Source of the DNA: CAXSBR01 sp964236495
GTDB taxonomy: Bacteria; Actinomycetota; Actinomycetes; Mycobacteriales; Jatrophihabitantaceae
NCBI GenBank assembly: GCA_964236495.1
Contig: CAXSBR010000016.1
Coordinates: 1-63,017 of the forward strand
Length of the DNA: 63,017 bases
Reading direction: 5' to 3'
This document shows positions 15,631 through 24,601 of the stretch, piece by piece. Under the pieces are notes generated by a model, which was not told the DNA's origin, searched no databases, and saw nothing but the letters and a program-made list of their open reading frames with translations. Both the position numbers and the translations under genes were made by a program. Position 1 is the stretch's first letter. Each line of letters opens with the position of its first letter.

Positions 15631-17324
15631 ACGGTACCGGGGCCCGGCGCGGCGCTGCCGGGTTGGCCTGGCTCGGGAAAGCGAAAGTTGTCCGGGTTCC
15701 GGTGCCCGTCCGCGTAGCGGGAGCCGTCTGAATACTGGGCGCCGTTGCGCTCGTCGGGCAGCGCCTGTTCCCCGACCACCTTCTCGGATCCTGCGGCGGC
15801 TCGTTCGTCTCGCACGGCGTCGCCGGCACGCTGTGCCCGGGCCGTTGCCGCGGCCATCGACCGCGATCGCACCACCAGCACGACCGTCGCGACGCCCAAG
15901 AACACCGCCGCCACGCTCGTGTCGAGCTGGCCCTCGTTCGCAGGCAGCAGCAGTGCGACGGCGGCACCGACCACCCACGCCAGCTGTAGGAACGTCTCGG
16001 ACCGCGCAAACGCCGACGAGCGCAGCGTCTCGTCGACGTCGCGCTGGATGACGGCGTCCAGACTCAACTTGCCCAACGAGTTGCCCGCTCCGGACACGGC
16101 GATGCACGCCACGCCCAGCGGCAGGCTGAACAGCAGCGCGGCCACGATGCAGGCGCCGGCGCTCGCTGCGGTGCAGGCGACCACCACGACGTCGGGACGG
16201 CCCAACCTCAGCCGGGCCCCGGCGGCGGTGCCGAGAAAGCCGCCCGTACCGGCCGCGGCCGCGACCGCACCCAGCGCCAGTGCGGCGTCGAAACCGTGCG
16301 ACGTCCGTTCGATGTAGAACGCCAGGAACATCGTCAGGAAACCCTGGCACCAGCGCAGCAGCGAAGCACTCTGGATAGAGGTGACGACGTGCCGGTCGAA
16401 TCCGCGTCCGATCCACTCACGGATGCGGGCGATCGGCGGAACGGGGCGCTGCTGGCGCGGACGCGGCGGTTCCTCGGGGTGGCGTGCGGCCGGGCTGGCC
16501 GAGTCGACCTCCTTGGGCAGCAACAGGGCGAAGTAGCCGGTGACGGCGAAAGCGATTGCGGCCACCCACAGCCCGAGCGGATAGGAACCGCTGACGCGCA
16601 CCACCACCGCGATGAATCCGCCGCCCACCGTGGCCGCCACAAACCCGAACATCGACAGCCTCGCATTAGCCGTCACCAGCGTCATCGACCTGGGCACCAC
16701 CCGCGGCGCTGCAGCGGCGCGCACGACGCTGTAGGCCTTGGACAGCACCAGTGAGCCCAGGGCGAGTGGGAACAGAACGAGTAGGTCATGGAAATGCTGC
16801 GCCATCAACACCGCAAGCACTGCCCGCCCGAACGCGGAGCCGGCCATCGCCCAGCGCCGGCCGTGCTGGAAGCGGTCGAGCACCGGTCCGATCACCGGTG
16901 CGAGCAGCGCGAAGGGAGCCATGGTGACGAGCAGGTAGTTGAGGACGTTGCCCTTCTGGTCGCTCTGCGCGGCGGAGAAGAACACAGTGCCGGCCAGTGC
17001 GACGGTGATCATCGCGTCCGAGCCGAAGGAGAGCACCTGGTTCCAGATGAGCCTGGTCAGCCCTGACTCGGAGGCGCCGTCAGCGCGGCTGGCGGCCACG
17101 ACGCGTCGAGTGACGGACTTGGTGGCGGCAGCGCTACGGGCAGCCGCCACCCGCGTGACGGTGATCTTGGTCTTGTCGGCCTTGGTGGCGCCGGCAGGCC
17201 CGGTCGCCGCCGTCGCACCGGCGCGCGGCGTGCGCTCTGTTTCGCCCGCTGCGAAGCCCCGGTCGGCACCCGGTGTGTCGTCCCAGTCCTGGTCGCGCGG
17301 TGTCACCGGCTCATCCTGCACCAC
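15627..17324 (-). CDS. Major facilitator superfamily transporter
   Basis: A 565-residue MFS protein. A cytoplasmic N-terminal region of about 90 residues, rich in Ala, Thr and Arg, precedes twelve predicted helices, for example FGSDAMITVALAGTVFFSAA, VTMAPFALLAPVIGPVLDRF with the MFS-A-like DRFQHGRRWA, and LLRWCQGFLTMFLAFYIERT. A polar tail of about 60 residues follows the last helix. The substrate is unknown. It is first in the MFS-DUF2771-mqnB-mqnD unit and overlaps DUF2771 by 4 bp. Start at 17324 (GTG); a second GTG follows directly, and neither has a good ribosome site. Confidence 0.88.
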   Translation of the reverse strand: MVQDEPVTPRDQDWDDTPGADRGFAAGETERTPRAGATAATGPAGATKADKTKITVTRVAAARSAAATKSVTRRVVAASRADGASESGLTRLIWNQVLSFGSDAMITVALAGTVFFSAAQSDQKGNVLNYLLVTMAPFALLAPVIGPVLDRFQHGRRWAMAGSAFGRAVLAVLMAQHFHDLLVLFPLALGSLVLSKAYSVVRAAAAPRVVPRSMTLVTANARLSMFGFVAATVGGGFIAVVVRVSGSYPLGLWVAAIAFAVTGYFALLLPKEVDSASPAARHPEEPPRPRQQRPVPPIARIREWIGRGFDRHVVTSIQSASLLRWCQGFLTMFLAFYIERTSHGFDAALALGAVAAAAGTGGFLGTAAGARLRLGRPDVVVVACTAASAGACIVAALLFSLPLGVACIAVSGAGNSLGKLSLDAVIQRDVDETLRSSAFARSETFLQLAWVVGAAVALLLPANEGQLDTSVAAVFLGVATVVLVVRSRSMAAATARAQRAGDAVRDERAAAGSEKVVGEQALPDERNGAQYSDGSRYADGHRNPDNFRFPEPGQPGSAAPGPGTV

Positions 17325-17533
17325 GTCGCGACGAGGTGGGCTGTCTACGCCCCATGCCGACTATCGTCGCGGCTCGCCGTCGAGTCGTTCGAAGTGGATC
17401 TTCAACCGTCACGCACTCTCGAACCCGCGTTGCGTCGGCAGATTGATGCTCGCGCGCTCAACAGCCAGCGCGCCGTGGTGCCTCGTCGGCTATCTTGCCG
17501 GAGCTAGCGTTCTAGGCGTGCCAAGATTGGGCC

Positions 17534-18034
17534 GTGGCGCAGATCAGACCATGTGCCGGCAGTGACATCCCTGCGATCGTGGATCTGTCCCTGCGGGCTT
17601 GGGCGCCGGCTTTCGGCTCCCTGCGCGACGTCCTCGGCGACGCGATCTTCCTGCGGCTCCACCCCGACTGGCAGATCGGGCAGGCGCAGGCCGTGCGGTC
17701 GGCGTGCGCGAGCCCGGACCTGCAGGTGTACGTCGGCACTGTCGACGACGCGCCGGTCGGGTTCGTCGCGATCTCTCTGAACGCCTATCACGACCGGATG
17801 GGCGCAATCGACATGCTCGCTGTCGAACCGGATCACCAACGCACGGGCATCGGCGCTGCGCTCACCCAGCACGCGCTGGGCGTTCTGGCTAGTGAGGGTA
17901 TGGACATCGCCGTCGTCGAGACCGGTGGCGATGCCGGTCATGCGCCGGCACGTCGCACCTACCAAGCCGCCGGCTTCACCGTCCTGCCGATCGCGCGCTA
18001 CTTCCAACTGCTGCCGCACGACACCGGCGCCTGA
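17534..18034 (+). CDS. GNAT-family N-acetyltransferase
   Basis: A 166-residue acetyltransferase. The acetyl-CoA site is IDMLAVEPDHQRTGIGAALTQHAL (V-x-P-x-x-Q-R-x-G-x-G/A, about residues 94-118), and the C-terminal ARRTYQAAGFTVLPIARYFQ is the usual last strand with its tyrosine. The substrate is unknown; the subgroup acts on small molecules or peptides. It stands alone, with a 190-base gap before the permease fragment. The GTG at 17534 has no clear ribosome site. Confidence 0.85.
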   Translation: MAQIRPCAGSDIPAIVDLSLRAWAPAFGSLRDVLGDAIFLRLHPDWQIGQAQAVRSACASPDLQVYVGTVDDAPVGFVAISLNAYHDRMGAIDMLAVEPDHQRTGIGAALTQHALGVLASEGMDIAVVETGGDAGHAPARRTYQAAGFTVLPIARYFQLLPHDTGA

Positions 18035-18223
18035 CCAGCACACATCCGCCAGTGAGATCCCGCCCCGTCCCTCGCGTGATTGCGCCTCGAAATCGAGTCA
18101 TCCGGCGCCCGATTGCAGCGAGAAGACGCCTTGCGCCGGCACGTCGTCTCACCGACGTAACACCCGATGCGGTAGGACTGATCCACCGTTGACCGCACTG
18201 ACCGCACGGAAGGACATCCGGGG

Positions 18224-19213
18224 ATGGCGTCTGTCGAGGAATCAGTAGCCGGCGCAGAGTCGGGCGGACTGCGCCGGGAGCTCAAAGTCTCCGACGCCGC
18301 CGCGTTCTCCATCGGCCTGGTCGGCCCGGTCGGCGGAATGGCGCTGCTCGGAGCTGGTGCTGCGACCCTGCTGGGACGCGGCGCGACGCTGGCGTTCATC
18401 TTCGCCAGTATCGGCGTCGCCCTGGTCGCCTACGGCTTCGTCAAGCTCTCCCAGCACATCGCCCACACCGGCTCGGTCTACGCACTGGTCGGGTTGACGA
18501 TCGGCCCGCAGGCGGGCTTCATCGCCGGCGTCGCGCTGCTGGGTGCCTACACCACCATCGGAACCGGCTCCACGATCGAGATCGCACTGTTCTTCAACCA
18601 GTTCCTGCACGGCATCCACGTCACCGGTGCCTCGACGGAGTGGATCTGGACGGGCGTGATCGCTCTGCTGATCGTGATTGCGCTCTCGTTCACCGAGATC
18701 CGCGTGATCACCCGGGTGCTGTTGATTTCCGAGCTCATCGGCGCGGCCTTGGTGGCGCTGCTGAGCATCGTGGTGCTGGTACGGGTGGGCGCGCACCACG
18801 CCCCGGCCGGTCAGACGCTGAACCTGGACTTCTTCAAGCTGCCCAGCGGCACCGGCTTCAGCAAGATCGCCGCAGCGGCGGTGTTCGGCTTTCTGGCCTT
18901 CGCCGGTTTCGAGGGCGCCGCCGCCCTGGGAGAGGAGACGATGCAGCCCAAGCGCGACACCCCTCGCGCGATAAAGATCGCGGTGGCCATCGTCAGCGCG
19001 TTCTTCCTGCTCGGCGTCGGAATGGCAGCTTCATTCGGCCGAAGGGCAAATCCCGCGCTCTACTTCGGCGCGCGTGCGACCAGCCGCCTACGGCTCCTCT
19101 GCGTGAAGTCGAGACAGGTAGAACGAGCTGTCGACGTTCGCGCAGGCCTGCCCGGCCCAAGAAGGCTTGCGCGCGCCGTGCCGACGTGGGATGGTCTCCT
19201 CCAACCCGTTTAG
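18224..19213 (+). pseudogene. APC-family amino acid permease, truncated
   Basis: The reading frame begins as a normal amino acid-polyamine-organocation permease with a good ribosome site (GGAAGGA) before the ATG at 18224. VSDAAAFSIGLVGPVGGMAL, VKLSQHIAHTGSVYALVG and FGFLAFAGFEGAAALGEET are characteristic, the last being the helix-6 to loop-6 region. Homology stops near residue 266 (FFLLGVG, about 19022), after roughly seven helices. The remaining 63 codons are arginine-rich and not membrane-like, so the last four or five helices are missing. The product should be non-functional. The break coincides with the start of an AT-richer segment carrying a secreted protein, which suggests replacement of the 3' half by foreign DNA or a deletion. 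Confidence 0.8.
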
Positions 19214-19227
19214 GAGAGAAGGTTACT

Positions 19228-19743
19228 TTGACGACCACTCGCAAGGTTCAAAGGATTGCCGTCCTGTTGACAGTTCTTGTCGGGCTGTTCATATCTGCAG
19301 GCGGCGCATCTGCCGCACCGGTACATCCGCAGTTCGGTTGCTGCGCCGGGAACGCACCGTTTACCAAAGTTATCAACAAAAAGACCTTCAATGATTTCAT
19401 AAACTTTGACACACCAATTGCGTCCTGCACCGTCGGCCGGAGCGGCGCTACATGTGCGATCACTCACACGGAAAGTGTTTCCACCACTGTGCAAGCAACA
19501 TTTGGCATGACCAAAAAGTCTGTTGCTGCGAGTTTGAGCTTTTCGTTAACTCGCCTCAGTAGTAACGCCGCAACCTGCACGTCGCCCAAGCTAAGCGCCG
19601 GCGAGCGCTGGACGGCGTTTGCCATCGGCACCTACAAGACATACCAAATTGAAAAGGGTTGGGGTTCCACCGTCTCAGCGACGTCTAGTCAGCTTCACGC
19701 ATGGCAGCCCCACTCGTATCCAGACATTTGGTGTGGAAACTAA
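19228..19743 (+). CDS. Small secreted beta-rich protein of unknown function
   Basis: A 171-residue exported protein: signal peptide VLLTVLVGLFISAGGASAAP with an ASA-AP cleavage site near residue 30, then a 140-residue mature part. It has cysteines in pairs (FGCCAGN, ASCTVGRSGATC, ATCTSP, DIWCGN) and an alternating Ser/Thr-rich stretch (THTESVSTTVQATFGMTKKS) that looks like amphipathic beta-strands. The start is the TTG at 19228, preceded by AGGAGAGAAGG. The G+C content is visibly lower than in surrounding genes. No family is recognised with certainty; the strand pattern is faintly like aerolysin-type pore-forming proteins, but that is only an impression. Confidence 0.72.
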   Translation: MTTTRKVQRIAVLLTVLVGLFISAGGASAAPVHPQFGCCAGNAPFTKVINKKTFNDFINFDTPIASCTVGRSGATCAITHTESVSTTVQATFGMTKKSVAASLSFSLTRLSSNAATCTSPKLSAGERWTAFAIGTYKTYQIEKGWGSTVSATSSQLHAWQPHSYPDIWCGN

Positions 19744-19787
19744 GTGCCCGATTCCCAACATGCAGGGCTGGGGCTAGCCTCGGTTCA

Positions 19788-19800
19788 GTAACTCAGTTAC
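19788..19800. promoter_or_regulatory. Inverted repeat GTAACT-C-AGTTAC
   Basis: A perfect 6-bp inverted repeat with a one-base centre lies about 45 bases after the secreted protein gene and 120 before the DUF3027 gene. It could be a protein-binding site for the downstream promoter (TAATAT near 19909) or a weak hairpin. Function is not clear. Confidence 0.3.
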
Positions 19801-19921
19801 CGGACCGCGGCACTTCAGGTCTTAGGCGCGACGGTCCGACATCTTGGTTCGCAACTGATAAGACTCGAGCTCGACTGTTTCAGATCAAAGTTGGTAGACG
19901 GCAAGACTAATATCGGTCACC

Positions 19922-20812
19922 ATGAGCCCGAATGCACCCCTCACCGATGCCGAAGAAGCCGGCACCGGCGTCGCCGATCCTGAAGGCGCCGCCGACGCCG
20001 CAGCGCGGTCGGCTCGCAGCAGCCGTTCGAGCGCCACGCGCCCGGACGCGACCGCCGTTGCGGCGACGGAGCTGGCACACCGCGCTGCTGTCGAGGTCGG
20101 CGGCAGCAACGTGGGCGCCCCGATCGGCGTTGTCGCCGACGGCGAACGCATCGTCACCCACTTGTTCGAGGCGACGTTGCCCGGCTATGTCGGCTGGCAG
20201 TGGGCGGTGACCGTGGCTCGGGCGTCCCGGTCGAAGGTCGTCACCGTGGACGAGGTCGTCCTGCTACCCGGCTCGTCGGCGTTACGTCCGCCGGAGTGGG
20301 TGCCGTGGTCGCGCCGGCTGCAGGCCGGCGACCTCGGCGCGGGGGACCTGCTCCCGGCCGCCGAGGACGACGACCGCCTGGTCCCGGCCTACCTCGGCTT
20401 GACCGTCGGCTCGCCCGGCGACCCTGACGCACCGGGTGAGGCCCGCCAGTTGGCCGACCGGCTGGGACTGGGCCGGGTCCGGGTGCTGTCGCGCGACGGC
20501 CGGCTGGACGCCGCGCAGCGCTGGAACGCCACGGTCGGCGCCGACACCGAAATGGCCAAACTGGCACCCGGACCGTGCGGTACGTGCGGTTTCCTGCTCT
20601 CGGTCGCAGGCGCGCTGCAGGCCGGCTTCGGTGTGTGTGCCAACGAGTACTCACCCGCCGACGCGCGCGTCGTCTCGGTCGAGTACGGCTGCGGAGCGCA
20701 TTCCGAGGCGAGCGTTGCTGCTGCCGAGCCGGCGTACGTCGGTTCGGTCTATGAAAGTGACGTTGTCGACATCGAGCTGAACGCGTCAGCCGAGCCAACT
20801 GAGCTGATCTAG
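19922..20812 (+). CDS. DUF3027 protein
   Basis: A 296-residue actinobacterial protein of the DUF3027 family. After about 45 low-complexity residues comes the conserved body: HLFEATLPGYVGWQWAVTVA, EVVLLPGSSALRPPEWVPW, and MAKLAPGPCGTCGFLLSVAG with a C-x-x-C pair. VCANEYSPADARVVSVEYGCGAHS follows and supplies two more cysteines and a histidine, so a metal site is plausible. The function is not known. The ATG at 19922 follows a TAATAT -10-like element by eight bases, suggesting a very short or absent leader. It is convergent with the DUF2530 gene. Confidence 0.88.
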   Translation: MSPNAPLTDAEEAGTGVADPEGAADAAARSARSSRSSATRPDATAVAATELAHRAAVEVGGSNVGAPIGVVADGERIVTHLFEATLPGYVGWQWAVTVARASRSKVVTVDEVVLLPGSSALRPPEWVPWSRRLQAGDLGAGDLLPAAEDDDRLVPAYLGLTVGSPGDPDAPGEARQLADRLGLGRVRVLSRDGRLDAAQRWNATVGADTEMAKLAPGPCGTCGFLLSVAGALQAGFGVCANEYSPADARVVSVEYGCGAHSEASVAAAEPAYVGSVYESDVVDIELNASAEPTELI

Positions 20813-20891
20813 CCGACTGGGCCGACTGGGCCGACGCTCTGAGACCGACAGCGTGCGGCGATCCGCCACCGGCGGGTCTGCCAGCCGGGTG

Positions 20892-21128
20892 CTACCAGCG
20901 GCCTTCGGTGCGGTGCTTGCCCATCAGGAACAGCCCGAGCACTCCGAGCACGGCTCCGGCGCCGGACGTCCAGAGCCAGTTCAGGTGGTGGTGCCTGTCG
21001 AGCCACGACCACGACGCCAGCAACACCACGCCTGCGACAAACCAGAGCACCGTGCCCACCAGCACGACCCGGCGCGCATCCACCCGCATCGGCGTCGCTG
21101 GAGTGCGCAGAACGCGGCGGCCGGCCAT
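20892..21128 (-). CDS. DUF2530 two-helix membrane protein
   Basis: A 78-residue membrane protein: a basic N-terminus, then two transmembrane helices (VVLVGTVLWFVAGVVLLASW and LWTSGAGAVLGVLGLFLMG) joined by a short DRHHHLN loop. Length and layout match the actinobacterial DUF2530 family, whose role is unknown. It is divergent from the MarR-MFS pair, an arrangement that is conserved in relatives, and shares their 55-base regulatory gap with the operator at 21165-21179. Confidence 0.85.
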   Translation of the reverse strand: MAGRRVLRTPATPMRVDARRVVLVGTVLWFVAGVVLLASWSWLDRHHHLNWLWTSGAGAVLGVLGLFLMGKHRTEGRW

Positions 21129-21164
21129 GGGCTGAACCTACCGGGTGGTGCGCGAAAGAAGATA

Positions 21165-21179
21165 GTTAGCTAAACTAAC
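21165..21179. promoter_or_regulatory. MarR-type operator overlapping a leaderless promoter
   Basis: GTTAG (21165-21169) and CTAAC (21175-21179) form an inverted repeat in the AT-rich sequence TAGTTAGCTAAACTAAC. TAAACT (21171-21176), a good -10 element, lies seven bases before the GTG at 21184. The repeat therefore covers the promoter core, which is a typical place for autorepression by the adjacent MarR protein. Confidence 0.6.
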
Positions 21180-21183
21180 CTTC

Positions 21184-21777
21184 GTGACGGCGATAGTTCC
21201 CGATGACCGTGTGCAATCAACCACGCGAGCGAATCCACTGACGCAGGACGACCCAACCGTGCAAGCCGATTCGAAGTTGCAGACTGATTCGGCGCTGCAG
21301 ACGAATGGGGCGCTGCGGCCAAATGCGGAGCTGCAGCTTACGGACGACGCACCCGCTGGCGATGCTGCCGAACTTGCCGCGCAACTGCGACCGGCACTGC
21401 TGCGACTGACCCGCCTGATCCGCAATCAGCGCGCGGACATGTCGATCACGTTGACTCTCGTCGCGACGTTGATGACGCTGGAACGCCTCGGCGAGATGAG
21501 CGCCACCGAGCTAGCGGCGTGCGAGCGCATTCAACCGCCGTCGATGACGAGCATTCTGGCGAAGCTCGAGGCCGGCGGACTGGTCACTCGAAGTCCACAT
21601 CCGAGCGATCGGCGCCAGGCCGTCGTTCGAATTACCGACGCCGGGCGCGATCTGATCGCCCGTGAACGCAACGCCCGCACCGCTTGGCTTTCCACGCGCC
21701 TGGAGCTGCTCGACCCGTCTGAACGTGCCGTTCTGCAGCATTCCATCGCAGTTCTCGAGCGGCTGGCGACGCTGTGA
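21184..21777 (+). CDS. MarR-family transcriptional regulator
   Basis: A 197-residue regulator. About 60 N-terminal residues are a polar extension with degenerate repeats (LQTDSALQTNGALRPNAELQ). The winged-helix domain follows: MSATELAACERIQPPSMTSI as the DNA-reading helix region and HPSDRRQAVVRITDAG as the wing with the conserved D-x-R. It probably represses itself and the downstream MFS exporter through the inverted repeat at 21165-21179, released by an aromatic or drug-like ligand (inference from family). The leaderless GTG at 21184 is the listed start, but the unusual extension leaves an internal start possible. The stop overlaps the MFS start as GTGA. Confidence 0.9.
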   Translation: MTAIVPDDRVQSTTRANPLTQDDPTVQADSKLQTDSALQTNGALRPNAELQLTDDAPAGDAAELAAQLRPALLRLTRLIRNQRADMSITLTLVATLMTLERLGEMSATELAACERIQPPSMTSILAKLEAGGLVTRSPHPSDRRQAVVRITDAGRDLIARERNARTAWLSTRLELLDPSERAVLQHSIAVLERLATL

Positions 21778-23117
21778 CCGTCGCTCAGGACCGGCAGGCG
21801 GAGTCCCACGTGCGCGCGCACGTCGAGAATTTCGAGACGGCGAAGTCGAGCGGGTCGCCGCAGCCCGTCGAGGTACTGGCGAAAACTCCTCGACGCAGCG
21901 CCTGGAGCTCCCTGCGCGTGCGCAACTACCGGCTGTTCGCCAGCGGCCAGATCGTGTCACTGACCGGAACCTGGATGCAGCGCATCGCCCAGGACTGGCT
22001 GGTGCTGCAGCTGACCAACAGTGGCACCGCGCTGGGCGTGGTCACCGCGCTGCAGTTCGCGCCCACCGTGCTGTTGACGCTCTGGGGCGGCATGCTCGCC
22101 GACCGGATGGACAAGCGCCGGCTGCTGCTGCTCACCCAGTCCGGGTTGGCGATCTGTGCGGCCGTGCTGGGCCTGCTCGTCGTCACCCACCACGTCGCCT
22201 ACTGGCACGTGCTGGTGCTGGCGGTCCTGGTGGGCATCGTAGGAGCTCTGGACACACCGGCTCGGCAGTCCTTCGTCGTCGAGATGGTCGGCCGCGACGA
22301 TCTGGCCAACGCCGTCGCCATCAACTCCGCGATCTTCAACGGCGGACGAGTACTGGGCCCGGCGCTGGCCGGCGTGCTGATCAGCGCGGTCGGCACGGGT
22401 TGGGCGTTCTTGGGCAACGCCGCCTCAAGCGTGGCCGTGCTGGCTGCGTTGGTGATGATGCGTACCGCGGAACTGCATCCGGCGCCGGCGGTTCCGCGCG
22501 GGCCCGGCCAATTGCGGGCGGCACTGCGCTACGTCCGATCCCGCCGCGATCTGAGCCTGGCCATGGTGCTGGTGTTCATCGTCGGGACGTTCGGGATGAA
22601 CTTCCAGATCACCACCGCGCTGCTGGCCAAGCAGGTGTTCCACCAGGGCGCGGACGGTTTCGGGTTGCTGTCGACGATGCTCGCGGTCGGCGCCTGCACC
22701 GGAGCGTTCCTGGCCGCGCGCAGGCAGCGTCGCTCATCATCGATGTTCCTGCTCGTCACCGCAGCAGCCTTCGGCATCGTGGAGGTGGCTTCGGGCGCCA
22801 TGCCGACCTATCTGAGCACCGCCGTGCTGCTGGTGCCGGCCGGCCTGCTGATGATCACCTTCACCACCGCGGCCAACTCCTCGGTGCAACTGGGCACCGA
22901 CCCCACCCTGCGCGGACGGGTGATGGCGCTGTACTTCATGTGCTTCATGGGCGGCACTCCGTTCGGCGCACCGGTCATCGGCTGGGTCGCCGAGGTGTTC
23001 GGTCCGCGGTGGGGAACGATCGGTGGCGGCGCGATCTGCGCCGCTGCCGCCGTTGCCGGTGCGGGGGTGCTCGCAGCGCGCCATCGGACCCAACGCGCCG
23101 TCGCCGTGACTGCCTGA
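21774..23117 (+). CDS. MFS exporter coupled to MarR
   Basis: A 447-residue major facilitator of the multidrug-efflux type (MFS_3-like). A 40-residue cytoplasmic start precedes the first helix (NYRLFASGQIVSLTGTWMQR), followed by the DRMDKRRLLLLTQ loop of motif A and LGIVGALDTPARQSFVVEMV. Twelve helices are expected. The GTG overlaps the marR stop by 4 bp, so the two are translated together. Drug or metabolite export under MarR control is the likely role; substrate unknown. Confidence 0.9.
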   Translation: MTVAQDRQAESHVRAHVENFETAKSSGSPQPVEVLAKTPRRSAWSSLRVRNYRLFASGQIVSLTGTWMQRIAQDWLVLQLTNSGTALGVVTALQFAPTVLLTLWGGMLADRMDKRRLLLLTQSGLAICAAVLGLLVVTHHVAYWHVLVLAVLVGIVGALDTPARQSFVVEMVGRDDLANAVAINSAIFNGGRVLGPALAGVLISAVGTGWAFLGNAASSVAVLAALVMMRTAELHPAPAVPRGPGQLRAALRYVRSRRDLSLAMVLVFIVGTFGMNFQITTALLAKQVFHQGADGFGLLSTMLAVGACTGAFLAARRQRRSSSMFLLVTAAAFGIVEVASGAMPTYLSTAVLLVPAGLLMITFTTAANSSVQLGTDPTLRGRVMALYFMCFMGGTPFGAPVIGWVAEVFGPRWGTIGGGAICAAAAVAGAGVLAARHRTQRAVAVTA

Positions 23118-23313
23118 GACCGTCCGCGGACCTCGTCGGCCAGCATTGGGCGGGAGCTTGCCCGCTGCTGCCTGCCTCGCCCGCCGTGATCTGGCTCCGA
23201 TCCGTCATGGTCTTCAGGTTCGAGCGAGATCACCCGCCCGACATGGCATGGGGAGTCTCGAGAGCAGTTGCCTGCAGTACAAGTTTGCGGTGGCGCGGGG
23301 CAGAGTGCAGTCC

Positions 23314-23319
23314 TACCGT
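23314..23319 (+). promoter_or_regulatory. -10 element of a probable leaderless promoter (23326 gene)
   Basis: TACCGT is followed by six bases and then the ATG at 23326, identical in layout and hexamer to the element before the MOSC gene. Confidence 0.5.
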
Positions 23320-23325
23320 GGTCAG

Positions 23326-23673
23326 ATGGGCCGGCAGACCAGCTCCGCGCCTGGCTCTCGCCTGCTGTCCAGCCTGGCCAGCCGGGTTCCCGGAGCCCGC
23401 GCAACGCTGCCACCTCCGCTGCCTACGGGGCCCCCGATCGAGAAGGTCGCCTCGGATGTGCGCCGTCTGCACCGGGAGCTGGAAAGTCTGCCCAGCGGTA
23501 CGTCGTTCGTGCGAGCCAGCGGAGTGGCGCGGGCCTATGACTACGTGTTGAGCCTGGCCTGCCAGCAGCTCGAGGTGCCCACCCGGCTGCTCGAACTTCC
23601 CGAGGGCCGCCCGCGAATCCTGGAACGGCTGCGGCTGGAGTTCCTGCTCGGCGAGTGCGGTCTACGAGTCTGA
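23326..23673 (+). CDS. Conserved actinobacterial small protein
   Basis: A 115-residue protein without cysteine-rich, membrane or signal sequences beyond a proline-rich start (LPPPLPTGPPIEKVASDVRR). The rest is helical: LHRELESLPSGTSFVRASGV, RAYDYVLSLACQQLEVPTRL, LERLRLEFLLGECGL. This pattern is familiar from short uncharacterised actinobacterial proteins, but I cannot assign a function. The ATG at 23326 is chosen for the leaderless-type -10; the frame is open further upstream without coding character. It lies 51 bases before the rRNA methyltransferase-like gene and may be co-transcribed with it. Confidence 0.72.
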   Translation: MGRQTSSAPGSRLLSSLASRVPGARATLPPPLPTGPPIEKVASDVRRLHRELESLPSGTSFVRASGVARAYDYVLSLACQQLEVPTRLLELPEGRPRILERLRLEFLLGECGLRV

Positions 23674-23724
23674 CACCTCCAGATTCAAGGTGGACGTCGA
23701 CTCGCGTCTGACAGTCTCTTCCCT

Positions 23725-24525
23725 GTGAGCACCGCGCCGGCGCGCTACGACACGATCGAGGATCCCGCGGACCCGCGTCTGGACGACTTCCGCGACCTCA
23801 GCGACGCCGATGTTCGTCCCGACCGTCGGGGCGTCGTCATGGCAGAGGGCGTGTCGGTGGTGCAGCGGCTGTTGGCGTCGCCCTATCCGGTGCGTGCCGT
23901 GGTTGCCGTGCCGGCCAAGTTGGCTGCATTGGCCGACGCGCTGCGCGGCTTTACCGGGCCGGTGTATGCGGTCGACAAGTGGGTGCTCTCGGCCGCGGTG
24001 GGCTTCCGGGTGACTCGGGGCGTGCTTGCCTCCGCCGATCGGACGCCCCCGCCCGACCTGCCTGCGCTACTCGCCGGCGCTCGCCGGGTGGCGGTGCTGG
24101 AGGCGCTCAACGACTTCGAGAACATCGGTTCGCTGTTCCGCAACGCGGCTGCGTTCGGTGTGGACGCGGTACTGCTCGATCCGCGGACGGCCGATCCGCT
24201 GTATCGGCGCAGCGTGCGGGTGTCGATGGGTTACGTGCTGCAGATCCCGTTCGCCGTTCTGCCCGGGCCGTGGCCCAGATCGCTGTCGCTGTTGACCGAG
24301 AACGGCTTCGAGCTGCTGGCTCTGACGCCGGTCGGCGAGGCAGTGCTGCGGGAGTTGACACCGCCGGCGAAGTGGGCGGTGCTCGTAGGCGCTGAAGGTC
24401 CCGGCCTCAGTGCGTCGGCGCAGGCGAGCGCCGATCGGCGGGTGCGCATCCCCATGGCGGGCGACGTCGATTCGCTCAATGTGGCCACTGCCGCTGCGGT
24501 GGCATTCGCCCATCTGGCCCGGTAA
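23725..24525 (+). CDS. TrmH/SpoU-family RNA 2'-O-methyltransferase
   Basis: A 266-residue SPOUT methyltransferase that transfers a methyl group from SAM to a ribose 2'-OH of rRNA or tRNA. The three family motifs are present: motif 1 ALNDFENIGSLFRNAAAFG (about residues 128-146), motif 2 LVGAEGPGLS, and motif 3 IPMAGDVDSLNVATAAAVAF, which forms the knot with the SAM site. The N-terminal 95 residues are the usual substrate-binding subdomain. The target nucleotide is unknown. GTG start; no clear ribosome site. Confidence 0.92.
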   Translation: MSTAPARYDTIEDPADPRLDDFRDLSDADVRPDRRGVVMAEGVSVVQRLLASPYPVRAVVAVPAKLAALADALRGFTGPVYAVDKWVLSAAVGFRVTRGVLASADRTPPPDLPALLAGARRVAVLEALNDFENIGSLFRNAAAFGVDAVLLDPRTADPLYRRSVRVSMGYVLQIPFAVLPGPWPRSLSLLTENGFELLALTPVGEAVLRELTPPAKWAVLVGAEGPGLSASAQASADRRVRIPMAGDVDSLNVATAAAVAFAHLAR

Positions 24526-24601
24526 CGGCGCCGGCGCTCGATGAGGGCCCAGCGCAGTCCGCCCGGGAATTGTTCGGGCGCCCGTCCAGGTTGACGTAGA
24601 T

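Noticed and set aside
20812..20838. Nine-base repeats (GCCGACTGG) after DUF3027 as a regulatory array
   Set aside because: Only two perfect copies and one partial, starting in the stop codon; simple slippage is enough to explain them.
21662..23551. 629-codon plus-strand frame across the MarR-coupled MFS gene
   Set aside because: It runs in another frame of a clear MFS transporter and has no domain, helices or start signal of its own.
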